From contig NZ_CP094466.1 in the NCBI RefSeq assembly GCF_023347255.1, positions 620,001 to 684,000 of the forward strand: a DNA stretch of 64,000 nucleotides, read 5' to 3'. Positions 10,722 through 18,528 of this stretch are shown in pieces. Numbering within the stretch: position 1 is the first letter of the stretch; each line of letters starts with the position of its first letter. Source of the stretch: Faecalibacterium sp. I4-3-84 (GTDB lineage: Bacteria; Bacillota; Clostridia; Oscillospirales; Ruminococcaceae). Made by a program: the position numbers and the translations under genes. The notes beneath the pieces were generated by a model, which did not search any database, was not told the origin of the DNA, and worked only from the letters and a program-made list of their open reading frames with translations.

Positions 10722-12728
10722 TCAGTTGATGCGGCCAAAGCCTAAAAAGTGGCTCTGCCAGTAGGTCGAATTGATGCTGGTATAGGAAATGGGGTCGCCG
10801 CAGTGGATCATCATGCCATTGCCGACGTAGATTCCAACGTGCGACGCGCCAACGGTGTTATAGGTTTTCTCAAAGAAAATCAAGTCACCAGGCTGTGCAT
10901 CCGCAGGAGAGACATAGCTGCATTTTCCTCGCAGACCGTTGGCCGTTGTACGCCCAACGCTCCACCCATTGCCGCTGTTATTGATGACCCAGCAGACGAA
11001 GCCGGAGCAGTCAAAACTGGTGCTTGGGGAACTGCCGCCCCACACATACGGCATACCTAGATACTTTTCGGCTTCCTCAATCATCCTTGCGAACTTTTCA
11101 TCCGAAAGGGCTTCCGATGGAATATCATACTTGAAACCACCGCCGGAGCCACCAGCACCGCCTGTGCCGATACTGCCCGTTGTGCCGCCGCTGTATGTCG
11201 GGGAGCCTGCGCCGAACAGTTCGGGGCGGTTGCCGTAGGTCAGGTTATAGGCATCGTACCGTCCGGTTTGCTTCCGGTTCATGTTCTTCCGCGCGATGGT
11301 ATCGAAGCCCTTATTTTTCAGCAGGACATTGAGGATTTTATACTCGTACTCCACTTCTTCCTGATAGGTATAGGTTTCCATACTGACATTTCCAAAAGCG
11401 TCAATCGTTGGCCGAATCCCTACTCTGGTTTCCATGCGAGTGCGAATCTCAATGGTTTCCCACACTTTCAGGAGATACTGTTGCTTGAACAGTTCTTTGA
11501 TAACAGGCTTGACCTGTCCTCTGGTGAACTGCTCATAAACCGCAGTCAGATGGGAAATAAGCTGATACGGGTCATGCCCGATCTCATCCAGCTGATAACG
11601 GTATTCATCATAGCCCGGATGGGTGGATTCCATCTGCCGAATCTGCTTATCCAGTTCTTTTTCCAGTTCCAGATAATCCTCTTCTGCACCTTTCATGTCG
11701 GCATCTTTGCTGGGGTAGGTCGTTCCCACAAAGGTACTGCCCGTTCCCTGAATTGCCGCACCACAGCTTGAAAAGGCTCCCAACATGACCATCACCAGCA
11801 GGATGCCAACACCAATACTGACCCACAGGGTTTTATTCTGCACGACGATCTCCTGCACCGCCGCTTTCGCTTTCTCCGTAATGGTGTTTGTTGCCGCTGC
11901 TGCCTGCTTGCTGGCGGCAGTTCCGACTTTCTGGCCGCGCTTGGCGGCTGCATAGGCATCCTTATACTGCTTTTTCTGGTAAAACTTCGCACCGACTGTT
12001 TTTGCTTCACCTCCTGCGGCAGTCGGTGGCGGCTGGGGCCGTTTCTTTTTCAGCGACGGTTCTGCTACATTTTCTGCCGTGCCGCCCTCGCCCTCGGTGA
12101 ATTTCAGGCGGCTGGACTTCTGATCCTCGCCACCTCTTTTCTCTGCTCTGGCAGATTTGTCTTTGGGCTTTTTTCTATCTTTGACAAAGTGGTGCAGGCG
12201 TTCGGCGGTTTCTTCCGACTTGTGAGCAGCTTCCACGCCGGAGTTGTCCTTTTCTACCTGATGTACTTTCTGATGGGCGAACCCGATGGCGGTATCCACT
12301 CCTTTCTTGGCCACCTTCTTAACACCCATTCCTACGCCACGGACAATGCCGCCTTTTTCATCTTCAAAAGAGAGCCGGCTTTTCTTGGTCTGCGGCTCTG
12401 TATCCGGTTCAGCAGATTCATCCTTCGGCTTGCCATCCTCCTGATGAGCTTTGTAATAGTCTGCACTCTGTTTGGCAGTGCTGCGATGCCGGGGCGCATC
12501 CTCCTCTCCCTCCTCGGCATCCATGCACCGTTCTTCTTCCACGATAGGTTCTTCGTCAGCTTCCTTTTCTGCAGTTTCTTTTGCCGAATCTTCCTGCTCC
12601 GGCTTTTCTGCTGCGGTTGCGGACTTCTGTTCCCCGGTGCGGAGGTTTTCATCTACCAGACCACCCTTGGTCATTTTCTGGACGATTTTATCTCTGCCCC
12701 GAAACTTTTTGTCTGCTATGGAAATCAC
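10722..12728 (-). CDS. Membrane-anchored NlpC/P60 cell-wall hydrolase, CD1108 family ICE protein
   Basis: About 668 residues. It cuts peptidoglycan peptides so that the conjugation channel can cross the wall. Order: a long charged, low-complexity cytoplasmic N-terminus (about 1-290), one membrane segment (TLWVSIGVGILLVMVMLGAF, about 300-320), a linker, a helical extracellular region (about 350-480), a Gly/Ser hinge, and a C-terminal C40 peptidase domain with catalytic Cys in FDCSGFVCW and His in ASHVGIYVGNG. The start is uncertain: GTG at 12728 directly abuts the SD (AAGGAGGTG), whereas an ATA codon three codons later has normal 8-nt spacing. No nearby ATG fits. Confidence 0.9.
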   Translation of the reverse strand: MISIADKKFRGRDKIVQKMTKGGLVDENLRTGEQKSATAAEKPEQEDSAKETAEKEADEEPIVEEERCMDAEEGEEDAPRHRSTAKQSADYYKAHQEDGKPKDESAEPDTEPQTKKSRLSFEDEKGGIVRGVGMGVKKVAKKGVDTAIGFAHQKVHQVEKDNSGVEAAHKSEETAERLHHFVKDRKKPKDKSARAEKRGGEDQKSSRLKFTEGEGGTAENVAEPSLKKKRPQPPPTAAGGEAKTVGAKFYQKKQYKDAYAAAKRGQKVGTAASKQAAAATNTITEKAKAAVQEIVVQNKTLWVSIGVGILLVMVMLGAFSSCGAAIQGTGSTFVGTTYPSKDADMKGAEEDYLELEKELDKQIRQMESTHPGYDEYRYQLDEIGHDPYQLISHLTAVYEQFTRGQVKPVIKELFKQQYLLKVWETIEIRTRMETRVGIRPTIDAFGNVSMETYTYQEEVEYEYKILNVLLKNKGFDTIARKNMNRKQTGRYDAYNLTYGNRPELFGAGSPTYSGGTTGSIGTGGAGGSGGGFKYDIPSEALSDEKFARMIEEAEKYLGMPYVWGGSSPSTSFDCSGFVCWVINNSGNGWSVGRTTANGLRGKCSYVSPADAQPGDLIFFEKTYNTVGASHVGIYVGNGMMIHCGDPISYTSINSTYWQSHFLGFGRIN

Positions 12729-12747
12729 CTCCTTCCGGCTGGAACCG

Positions 12748-13068
12748 TCATGCGATCAGGGCTGCGTGGGTTTCCCACTTGTCAAGCACCTGTTCCAGCT
12801 TCCGGGCAAAGGCGATCAGACGGGCGTTCACTTCCTCACGGTCAAGATAACCGCGGGCTTCCATGTGAAAGCTGTCAGTCAGTTCATCGGCCAGTGTGCC
12901 AACGGCATAGAAATCTTCCAGCACCGTATGCACCACCGATTCTTCATCGTGGAAGTTGAGCGGCTCCACCTCACCAAAGGGCGGGCCGGAATCACTTTCG
13001 TGCGGCTCCATGTCAGAGTGATGATGAATCTTACGGCTCAGTCGGTCAAAAATGTTCGGTGTGTTCAT
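12748..13068 (-). CDS. Small conserved ICE protein between virB4-like and NlpC/P60 genes, function unknown
   Basis: 106 residues, acidic, no membrane segment. The visible pattern is a His/Asp-rich N-terminal third followed by an amphipathic helical half (VVHTVLEDFYAVGTLADELTDSFHMEA, then EEVNARLIAFARKLEQVLDKWET). Its ATG overlaps the VirB4 stop in an ATGA junction, so it is translationally coupled to the ATPase, and it ends 19 bp before the hydrolase start. I do not recognise a named domain. The position suggests an accessory of the type IV secretion ATPase. Confidence 0.75.
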   Translation of the reverse strand: MNTPNIFDRLSRKIHHHSDMEPHESDSGPPFGEVEPLNFHDEESVVHTVLEDFYAVGTLADELTDSFHMEARGYLDREEVNARLIAFARKLEQVLDKWETHAALIA

Positions 13069-15377
13069 GCTTCTTTTTTCTCCTTGTATTTTCCCATCTC
13101 ATTGGGCTTCGTTGTCATCAGACTGTACAGTTTCAGCGAAGTGTCGAACTTATCCTTGAACGGGATAATCGTATTGCCGTAGAACAGCAGCCCCTCGCCC
13201 TCGTTGCTGTTCGTCACATACGACAGCTGGAACGGTGAAATATTCAGCTGCTTTGCAAGGATTTGTCGGTCGCCCGATGCCTGGTTGAGCATATAAATAA
13301 AATCGCTGTTCTCAAAGATGTTCTCGATTTCCCGGCTTGCGAGCAAATCCTTGATGTTCTGGGTGATGCCTGTGGGTACGCCGCCCCATTTTCGGAACCG
13401 CTTCCAGATCTCGACGCTGTATGCTGCGGTCTGTTCCTCTTTCAGCAGGAGGTGGAACTCGTCTATATAGTACCGGGTGTTCTTTTTGCTGTTGCGGTTG
13501 ATGGTAACGCGGTTCCAGACCTGATCCTGGACGATGAGCATACCCAGTTTTTTCAGCTGTTTGCCCAACTCTTTGATATCGAAACAGATAATTCTGTTAT
13601 CCAGTTGCACATTGGTCTGGTGATTGAACACTCGCAGCGAACCATTGACGTAGATTTCCAATGCCGTGGCGATACGCTGCGCCTGCCGCTCTTTCTGCTC
13701 CCGCAGGCAGTCGTACAGATCACCGAGCGTTGGCATATTTTCCGGCTTCGGGTCGTTCAGATACTTCTGGTAGACCAGCGGCAGGCAGCGGTCTATAACC
13801 GACTTTTCTTCTGGCTCCATGCCATCCCGTGCGCCCATGATAAGTTCGCACAGGGAAAGAATAAAGTCCGATTTCATGCCCAGTGGGTTATCATCGTCCG
13901 CGTAGTTGAGGTTAATGTCCATCGGGTTGATGTAGTCCTTACTGGTGGACGAAATATGGATAACCTGACCGCCCAACGCTTCCACCAGCGGATAATACTC
14001 GCCTTCCGGGTCTGCAACGATAATATCGTCCGTTGTGGTAAAGAATACGTTCGTGATTTCACGCTTTGCACTGAACGACTTACCGCTTCCCGGTGTGCCG
14101 AGGATCAGACCGTTCGGGTTTTTCAGCTGCTTCCGGTCTGCCATAATCATGTTGTTGGACACTGCGTTCAAACCGTAATAGAGGGAATCGCCCTCCATAA
14201 AAAGCTCCTGCGTGGTGAAGGGAACGAAGATGGCTGTGGAAGTGGTGGTCAGTGCGCGCTTGATGGGAACGAGATTATTTGCCAGCGGCAGGCTGCTCAT
14301 AAGGCCCTGTTCCTGCAAATAATCCAGACGGTTCAGAGTGCAGTTGAACTTCTGCGCGATACCAGCAGTCTGAAACACAGCACTATCCAATTCCTGCTTG
14401 GTCTTGGCTGTATTAAGGAACAGCACCGTAACAAGGAACATACGCTCATTGCGGCTCTGCAGATCATCCAGAATCTTCTTGGCCTCGCCACCATAAGTTG
14501 CAAGGTCGCTCGGAATAATTTCCATATCATAACCAGACCTCACAGCTTTCTTCTGTTCCTCGATTTTCATACGGTCCAGGTCGGTAATTTTGCCCTTGAT
14601 CAGTTTGATGGCTTTCAACTGGTCTACCGACTGCACATGAATACTGACCACCAGATTTTTGTCCATATCCAGGAACTCTGCCAGAATTTTATCCGTCAGT
14701 TCCGGGGCAAGGATGTTCAGATAGGATGCAGCACCATAGGTATCGCCCATCATAAAGTCCTTGCCGCTTTTGAACAGGAAACTGGTCGGGGCAATGAAGT
14801 CTTTGGTCGTCATGCCGCTCTGCAGGATGCGGTCATAGCTGAAATCGAACTTCTGCTGTTCCTCCTGATGAAAGGTTTCGTACATGATCTGAAGCCGTTC
14901 CACGCCGTTCAGCGGGTAGGCTTTCACGCCCAGCACCTTGAAATTGTTGAGAATATCGGTTTCAATACGCTCCAGCCGGGGCTTTGCTTCCCGGACGCTT
15001 TTTGCTTCAATGCTGAACGTGATGTACTTCGTCCGAACCAGACCGTTGTTACCCTTGGCAAGCTGCTGTTTCAGCATCTGCGCATATTCCATATGCCACT
15101 CGCAGTTTTCAAAGTATTCTTCCTTGATCACTTCGCCCTTTCCCTTTGATGCACCGTAGGCATAGTCTCCACAGCAGTCATGGATATGGAACACGGTGTT
15201 TCGCTTTCCTGTAGAAAACCAAACATAGCCGCTGTGATAAAGCGTCAGGTGACTGTCGTGCTCAAATTCTTTACGCAGAAGAATCCGCCCATCTTCCAAA
15301 AGCACCTTTGGAGAGGGTACGCGCTTGGTATGTACCGGTGCTTTTACCATTTCCTTGACCTTTTTCAATGTAAGCAT
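13065..15377 (-). CDS. VirB4-like conjugation ATPase (CD1110 family)
   Basis: 770 residues from ATG at 15377, chosen because AGAAAGGTGG sits five bases upstream; a longer in-frame start at 15446 would lie inside the leader hairpin and lacks an SD. This is the motor ATPase of the type IV secretion channel and acts at the inner face of the membrane. N-terminal domain about 1-400, then the P-loop GTPGSGKS (427-434), Walker B-type YYIDEFHLLL (about 620) and a C-terminal RecA-like core with FENSDFIYMLNQ. Length is normal for the family. It is the first gene of the leftward conjugation operon and follows a long leader with two terminator-like hairpins. Confidence 0.93.
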   Translation of the reverse strand: MLTLKKVKEMVKAPVHTKRVPSPKVLLEDGRILLRKEFEHDSHLTLYHSGYVWFSTGKRNTVFHIHDCCGDYAYGASKGKGEVIKEEYFENCEWHMEYAQMLKQQLAKGNNGLVRTKYITFSIEAKSVREAKPRLERIETDILNNFKVLGVKAYPLNGVERLQIMYETFHQEEQQKFDFSYDRILQSGMTTKDFIAPTSFLFKSGKDFMMGDTYGAASYLNILAPELTDKILAEFLDMDKNLVVSIHVQSVDQLKAIKLIKGKITDLDRMKIEEQKKAVRSGYDMEIIPSDLATYGGEAKKILDDLQSRNERMFLVTVLFLNTAKTKQELDSAVFQTAGIAQKFNCTLNRLDYLQEQGLMSSLPLANNLVPIKRALTTTSTAIFVPFTTQELFMEGDSLYYGLNAVSNNMIMADRKQLKNPNGLILGTPGSGKSFSAKREITNVFFTTTDDIIVADPEGEYYPLVEALGGQVIHISSTSKDYINPMDINLNYADDDNPLGMKSDFILSLCELIMGARDGMEPEEKSVIDRCLPLVYQKYLNDPKPENMPTLGDLYDCLREQKERQAQRIATALEIYVNGSLRVFNHQTNVQLDNRIICFDIKELGKQLKKLGMLIVQDQVWNRVTINRNSKKNTRYYIDEFHLLLKEEQTAAYSVEIWKRFRKWGGVPTGITQNIKDLLASREIENIFENSDFIYMLNQASGDRQILAKQLNISPFQLSYVTNSNEGEGLLFYGNTIIPFKDKFDTSLKLYSLMTTKPNEMGKYKEKKEA

Positions 15378-15415
15378 TTTGTCCACCTTTCTGCCTTTCG
15401 GCTTCGGGTGAACTG

Positions 15416-15486
15416 AAAAAAGCAGCAAAAATCGTCTCAGATTCACCCGTTTTTTTTGAACGGGAATCTAAGATTCCTCTTGCTGC
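15416..15486 (-). terminator. Terminator/attenuator hairpin in the leader of the conjugation operon
   Basis: On the minus strand, GCAGCAA (15480-15486) pairs with TTGCTGC (15422-15428) and encloses an inner hairpin, AGATTC-CCGTT with AACGG-GAATCT (15439-15469). The outer stem is followed by six U (15416-15421), 39 bases before the virB4 start. The layout is that of an intrinsic terminator in a 5' leader. Confidence 0.7.
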
Positions 15487-15562
15487 TTTCTATTATTTTT
15501 TTAAGTCCCTATACTAACATGAATCCGTAGAGCCACCTGGGAATACAGATTTTCAAGAAAAT

Positions 15563-15639
15563 TAAAAAAGAAAAAGCCGGAACAGGATGAACTACTTACA
15601 GGCGCACTACTGCGCTGTATTCGCTCATTCTGTCCCGGC
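15563..15639 (-). terminator. Intrinsic terminator upstream of the conjugation operon
   Basis: On the minus strand, a 15-bp imperfect stem (15625-15639 with 15576-15590) encloses a second small hairpin (CAGCGCA / TGCGCCTG, about 15598-15617) and is followed by a U-rich tract (TTTTTCTTTTTT). It probably ends the transcript of the small gene at 15787-15993. Confidence 0.75.
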
Positions 15640-15786
15640 CTATATCACATATTGCTACGGTATCGCTCTAAACAAACAGATATTATATTGTAGACCCAAA
15701 AGGACGTCTGGTGGAGCTGGTCGGCTAACCAGGTGCCGCCTAAGATTCCACCTCTGCGCTTTCAGTGTCCGATGATGCTCTCTGCT

Positions 15787-15993
15787 TCAGGCTTCTTTCC
15801 GATGACTCTCTGCTGTGAAAAATTCGATACTCTTCACAGGAAGGCCGTGAATGCACTCCACCAGAGATTCAGCAGAAATATAATCTTCACAGCCACCACG
15901 CTTGATCTGAAGCATATTCTTTCCATCAACGACACTGCGATTCCCGATCCGCAGCCCCTTTGGGGTGCGGATTTCATGTTCTCCGTTGCTCAT
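15787..15993 (-). CDS. Small ICE protein of unknown function
   Basis: 68 residues from ATG at 15993 with a strong SD (AAAGGAGG, 10-nt spacing). Basic and compact, no membrane segment: NGEHEIRTPKGLRIGNRSVVD, then IKRGGCEDYISAESLVECI. The pattern suggests a small beta-rich protein. No family recognised. It is transcribed leftward, upstream of the conjugation operon and divergently from the XRE repressor, with a strong terminator behind it, so it may be an early or regulatory gene of the element. Confidence 0.65.
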   Translation of the reverse strand: MSNGEHEIRTPKGLRIGNRSVVDGKNMLQIKRGGCEDYISAESLVECIHGLPVKSIEFFTAESHRKEA

Positions 15994-16085
15994 CTTCTCA
16001 CGGCCTCCTTTGTGTTGGTTTAAGTTTCTTCTTTTCTTCTATTCAATTTCACCTTTTGAACTTCCGCTCTTTTTTCACCTTTTTC

Positions 16086-16233
16086 GGCTTGCATATTCAC
16101 AATTTTTACGGTATAATAATCCAAAAGATGATAGAATATAGCATATATTATAAGCAAGTCATGTCGCCGTGTCAAGAGGAAAATGTGAAAATTCGTTGCA
16201 TCTTTCAGCTTGAATATTTACAAATTCCTTGCA
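16086..16233. promoter_or_regulatory. Divergent control region with two pairs of direct repeats (candidate repressor operators)
   Basis: Two repeat pairs lie between the divergent genes. AAATTCGTTGCA (16189-16200) and AAATTCCTTGCA (16222-16233) differ at one base and are 33 bp apart, about three helical turns. A longer pair, GCTTGCATATTCACAA (from about 16087) and GCTTGAATATTTACAA (from about 16208), is about 121 bp apart. TATAAT-like sequence at 16111-16117 lies between them. Repeats flanking an XRE-family gene start are typical of phage/ICE repressor operators; binding is inferred. Confidence 0.5.
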
Positions 16234-16276
16234 CATTGTTACCGCACGATAACTACTCCATAGAAAGGTTGCAAAC

Positions 16277-16678
16277 ATGAAATTTGGAGAGAAAGTTCGC
16301 GATCTACGAAAGAAACATTCTTTAACACAGGACGAATTGGCACAATGTCTGGGTATCAACAAAAGAACGATCATCGGATGGGAACGTGATGGCCGCTATC
16401 CTCGCAGTATTGAAATGCTTGAAAAGATGGCCGATATATTCCATGTACCTCTGACCTATTTACAGCCGGATCAGTCTTTATTTATCGAACGTGCCGCCGA
16501 AGCCTACGGAAAAAAGGGTAAAATAGAAGCCCAGCATCTCGCATTTGAGCTTACTGAGCTATTTGCTAGCGGAGAGTTGACCCCGCAGGATATGGACGGC
16601 ATTATGTATGAAATGCACAAAGCCTATTTTAAGTATCGAGAACAAAAACGAGAAAAGGAACGAATAATGAACCTGTAA
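16277..16678 (+). CDS. XRE-family (Cro/CI-like) transcriptional regulator
   Basis: 133 residues. The N-terminal helix-turn-helix is clear: FGEKVRDLRKKHSLTQDELAQCLGINKRTIIGWERDGRYP (residues 3-42), followed by SIEMLEKMADIFHVPLTYL. The C-terminal half is helical and charged and probably mediates dimerisation. It is transcribed away from the conjugation genes and is followed 45 bp later by an ImmA-like gene, the arrangement of ICE/phage repressor-antirepressor pairs such as ImmR-ImmA of ICEBs1. It probably represses transfer genes through the repeats upstream of its own start. Confidence 0.9.
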   Translation: MKFGEKVRDLRKKHSLTQDELAQCLGINKRTIIGWERDGRYPRSIEMLEKMADIFHVPLTYLQPDQSLFIERAAEAYGKKGKIEAQHLAFELTELFASGELTPQDMDGIMYEMHKAYFKYREQKREKERIMNL

Positions 16679-16723
16679 ATCACTGTTCTATTCACTATGC
16701 CATCCCCGAAAGGAGATCACATT

Positions 16724-17278
16724 ATGGATTCTGCGTTTATTCACCAAGCTGCCAACGAGCTTGTCCAAACTGCCGGAACTCGCAACATTAAACAGATCGC
16801 GCGCAGTTGTAGTCTGGACATCAGTGAAACATCTCGCATTAAAGATATGTTGGGTTTACTTTCACTCTATTTTGATAAGCCACTGATCCTTATCAATCGT
16901 CAGCTTGACAAACAGACAAAGCAGATGGTGTGCGGCTACGCACTCGGACATTATCTGGAGCATCAGCTGCTTATGGACCTGCATACCATGAACAAGTTTC
17001 TGACCATTAAGGATAAGCACATCCGTCTTTACGAGCATAACGCTTTCACATCCCACCTGATGCTGGACAGTGATGAAGTCTATCAAATGACGAAGCGCGG
17101 GCTGGATGCTGCTCAGATTGCCGCTGCTAAGGGAATCCACCTGAACCTGGTGCTGGTGAAGCTGCTTGAACTGCATCATCTGGGGTACGATCTGCGTCAC
17201 TACCACGCCCAGCACCATGCGTTTATCAAACAGTTCAACCTTCCGGCACATTTTCAATTTGATGTTACCGCCGGATGA
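16724..17278 (+). CDS. ImmA/IrrE-like protein with degenerate metalloprotease motif
   Basis: 184 residues from ATG at 16724 (GAAAGGAG 8-9 nt upstream); the ATG at 16697 has no SD. Fold and context resemble ImmA/IrrE: an N-terminal helical part, then VCGYALGHYLEHQLL at about 68-82, and the later YEHNAFTSHLML block that corresponds to the third zinc ligand region (E-x-x-N-x-F). In active members the first motif reads HELGHxxxH; here the first His and the catalytic Glu are Tyr and Ala (GYALGH). The usual repressor-cleaving activity is therefore probably lost or altered. It is cotranscribed with the XRE gene. An alternative is a DNA- or repressor-binding protein on the same scaffold. Confidence 0.7.
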   Translation: MDSAFIHQAANELVQTAGTRNIKQIARSCSLDISETSRIKDMLGLLSLYFDKPLILINRQLDKQTKQMVCGYALGHYLEHQLLMDLHTMNKFLTIKDKHIRLYEHNAFTSHLMLDSDEVYQMTKRGLDAAQIAAAKGIHLNLVLVKLLELHHLGYDLRHYHAQHHAFIKQFNLPAHFQFDVTAG

Positions 17279-17299
17279 ACTTATGTTCTTATAACCCTA

Positions 17300-17345
17300 A
17301 AACCCGTAATGAACGGCGCGTTACGCCTGTCCATCACGGGTTTTT
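17300..17345 (+). terminator. Bidirectional intrinsic terminator
   Basis: AAACCCGT (17300-17307) pairs with ACGGGTTT (17336-17343) around an inner GGCG/CGCC hairpin (17315-17327) and ends in a T-run. It closes the XRE-ImmA operon and, read the other way, the coiled-coil gene. Confidence 0.8.
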
Positions 17346-17349
17346 CGTG

Positions 17350-17679
17350 TTATTTCAGTTTTTCGAGGATTTCATCAGCACTCATGCCTTCAGCAAGCAG
17401 CTTTTTCAGAACAGATTCTGCCTCTGCTTTCTTTGCTTCCTCTGCAGCCTTAGCATCTGCCTTTGCTTTCTTTTCTTCCAGAGTGGCCACTTCTTTTTCG
17501 GCCTTCCTCAAAGCAGCCTTTTTTGCTTTCAAATCAGCCTTCAAAGTGTCAATGTTGGCGGTGATGGATGCAATCTCGGCTGTGAGTGCTTCCTTCGCGG
17601 ACTGCTTTTCCGCAATCTGCGTTGCAAAATCAGCAGTCACAGTTTTGGGCTTATTCTTGCTACCTTTGGTTCTGGGCAT
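17350..17679 (-). CDS. Small Lys/Ala-rich coiled-coil ICE protein
   Basis: 109 residues. The basic N-terminus (MPRTKGSKNKPKTVT) resembles an AT-hook-like or nucleic-acid-binding tail. It is followed by a long coiled coil of Ala/Lys/Glu heptads (about 22-90) and a short C-terminal helix LLAEGMSADEILEKLK. Proteins of this shape are common in clostridial conjugative elements and have no assigned function. It is a single-gene unit convergent with the repressor operon and the last recognisable gene of the element on this side. Confidence 0.7.
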   Translation of the reverse strand: MPRTKGSKNKPKTVTADFATQIAEKQSAKEALTAEIASITANIDTLKADLKAKKAALRKAEKEVATLEEKKAKADAKAAEEAKKAEAESVLKKLLAEGMSADEILEKLK

Positions 17680-17910
17680 AGGTGATAACCTCTTTCCTGT
17701 TATGATGGTTTAATTATATCACTGTGGGATAATAAATGAAATATATAATATCGTCCATAATGATAGCACCTATTTGTTTTTCTACATTTATTCGTTATCA
17801 CATCTCTGCCGATCACAGATCGTTGCCTGCTGCTCACCACGAAGAGGTGTGTGATTATCCGAGCAGCATCGGGAGCCAACGCTCCCAATATTCCACATAA
17901 TTCTATTCTT
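17680..17910. other. Probable right edge of the conjugative element, no gene seen
   Basis: This 231-bp AT-rich stretch separates the last element gene from the polysaccharide locus. It contains a perfect small hairpin, GGGAGC-CAAC-GCTCCC (about 17870-17885), without a U-run. A 62-residue ORF here has no SD. Gene content and composition both change across this stretch. No att repeat can be defined because the other end is outside the window. Confidence 0.4.
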
Positions 17911-18522
17911 TTACAGACGCTTTTTTTCCTTCGTAATTCCGTAGTACATTAAACCGCCAATCATTCCACCGACTGTGTTATAGAACAAATCAGACAGTTG
18001 GAATGTACCGATCCTTAAAAACAGCTGTAGCACCTCAATGCTTATCGAAAAAATGAACGCTATCTTTCCGCTATACCACAGTATCTTCTTCCAGCTACTG
18101 CCCACTTTCTCTTGAAATGTCCATATAACCATGCTGGTGAACGGCACCATCATGATCACGTTCTCAATGCACTCAGTTGTAAGTTTCTGCTCACCGTTCA
18201 CGGTCTCCCAGATGCCCCAGCCACCCATGACATTTGACAAAGGATTTAGCCACAGGTTCCGATTCAGCAGCGTTCGGAACAAGATCATCGATGTCACGAA
18301 AACCAGTAAGAACATCTTCCGAAAGAACACGCTCTCTTTAAATTTCTGATACCAAGTCACTATTGCGCTCTTCCATCCTTTGCCGGCTTCGGTAGGTTCA
18401 TAAGCATAAAGATAGAAAAACATAGCTAGGAAGGAAAGCAGGAGTGAAAATCCAAATGGCTCATAGAGAGCAGTCAGGATGTTTGTGATGATCTTTCCGA
18501 GTAAATCAATCGTTTCTTTCAT
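17911..18522 (-). CDS. VanZ-like membrane protein
   Basis: 203 residues with five or so membrane segments. The VanZ-type core is recognisable: TECIENVIMMVPF, then ISIEVLQLFLRIGTFQLSDLFYNTVGGMIG near the C-terminus, with the family's conserved Glu-Gln, Asp and Asn-Gly positions. VanZ-like proteins are linked to teicoplanin tolerance and are common in Gram-positive envelope and polysaccharide loci; their biochemical role is unresolved. This is the last gene of the leftward locus, six bases after the nucleotidyltransferase stop, so it belongs to the same operon. Confidence 0.85.
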   Translation of the reverse strand: MKETIDLLGKIITNILTALYEPFGFSLLLSFLAMFFYLYAYEPTEAGKGWKSAIVTWYQKFKESVFFRKMFLLVFVTSMILFRTLLNRNLWLNPLSNVMGGWGIWETVNGEQKLTTECIENVIMMVPFTSMVIWTFQEKVGSSWKKILWYSGKIAFIFSISIEVLQLFLRIGTFQLSDLFYNTVGGMIGGLMYYGITKEKKRL

Positions 18523-18528
18523 CGTCGT

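Larger units (their letters stand above)
15378..15786. other. Leader and intergenic region of the conjugation operon, no gene seen
   Basis: The 409-bp gap between the VirB4-like gene and the small ORF holds the two terminator-like hairpins listed separately. Positions 15643-15786 carry a further weak inverted repeat (CTGGTTAGCCGACCAG on the minus strand, about 15715-15735) and no credible ORF with an SD. An origin of transfer could lie here, but I see no nic-site motif that I recognise. Confidence 0.5.

Noticed and set aside
15690-15770. tRNA-like or intron-like fragment (GGAGCTGGTCGGCTAACCAGG)
   Set aside because: It forms only one short stem and has no cloverleaf, CCA or intron domain structure.
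17700-17888. 62-residue minus-strand ORF at the right edge of the ICE
   Set aside because: No SD, atypical composition, overlaps AT-rich intergenic sequence and matches no family I recognise.
17680-17910. Attachment site of the ICE
   Set aside because: A duplicated core cannot be identified because the opposite end and the integrase lie outside the window.
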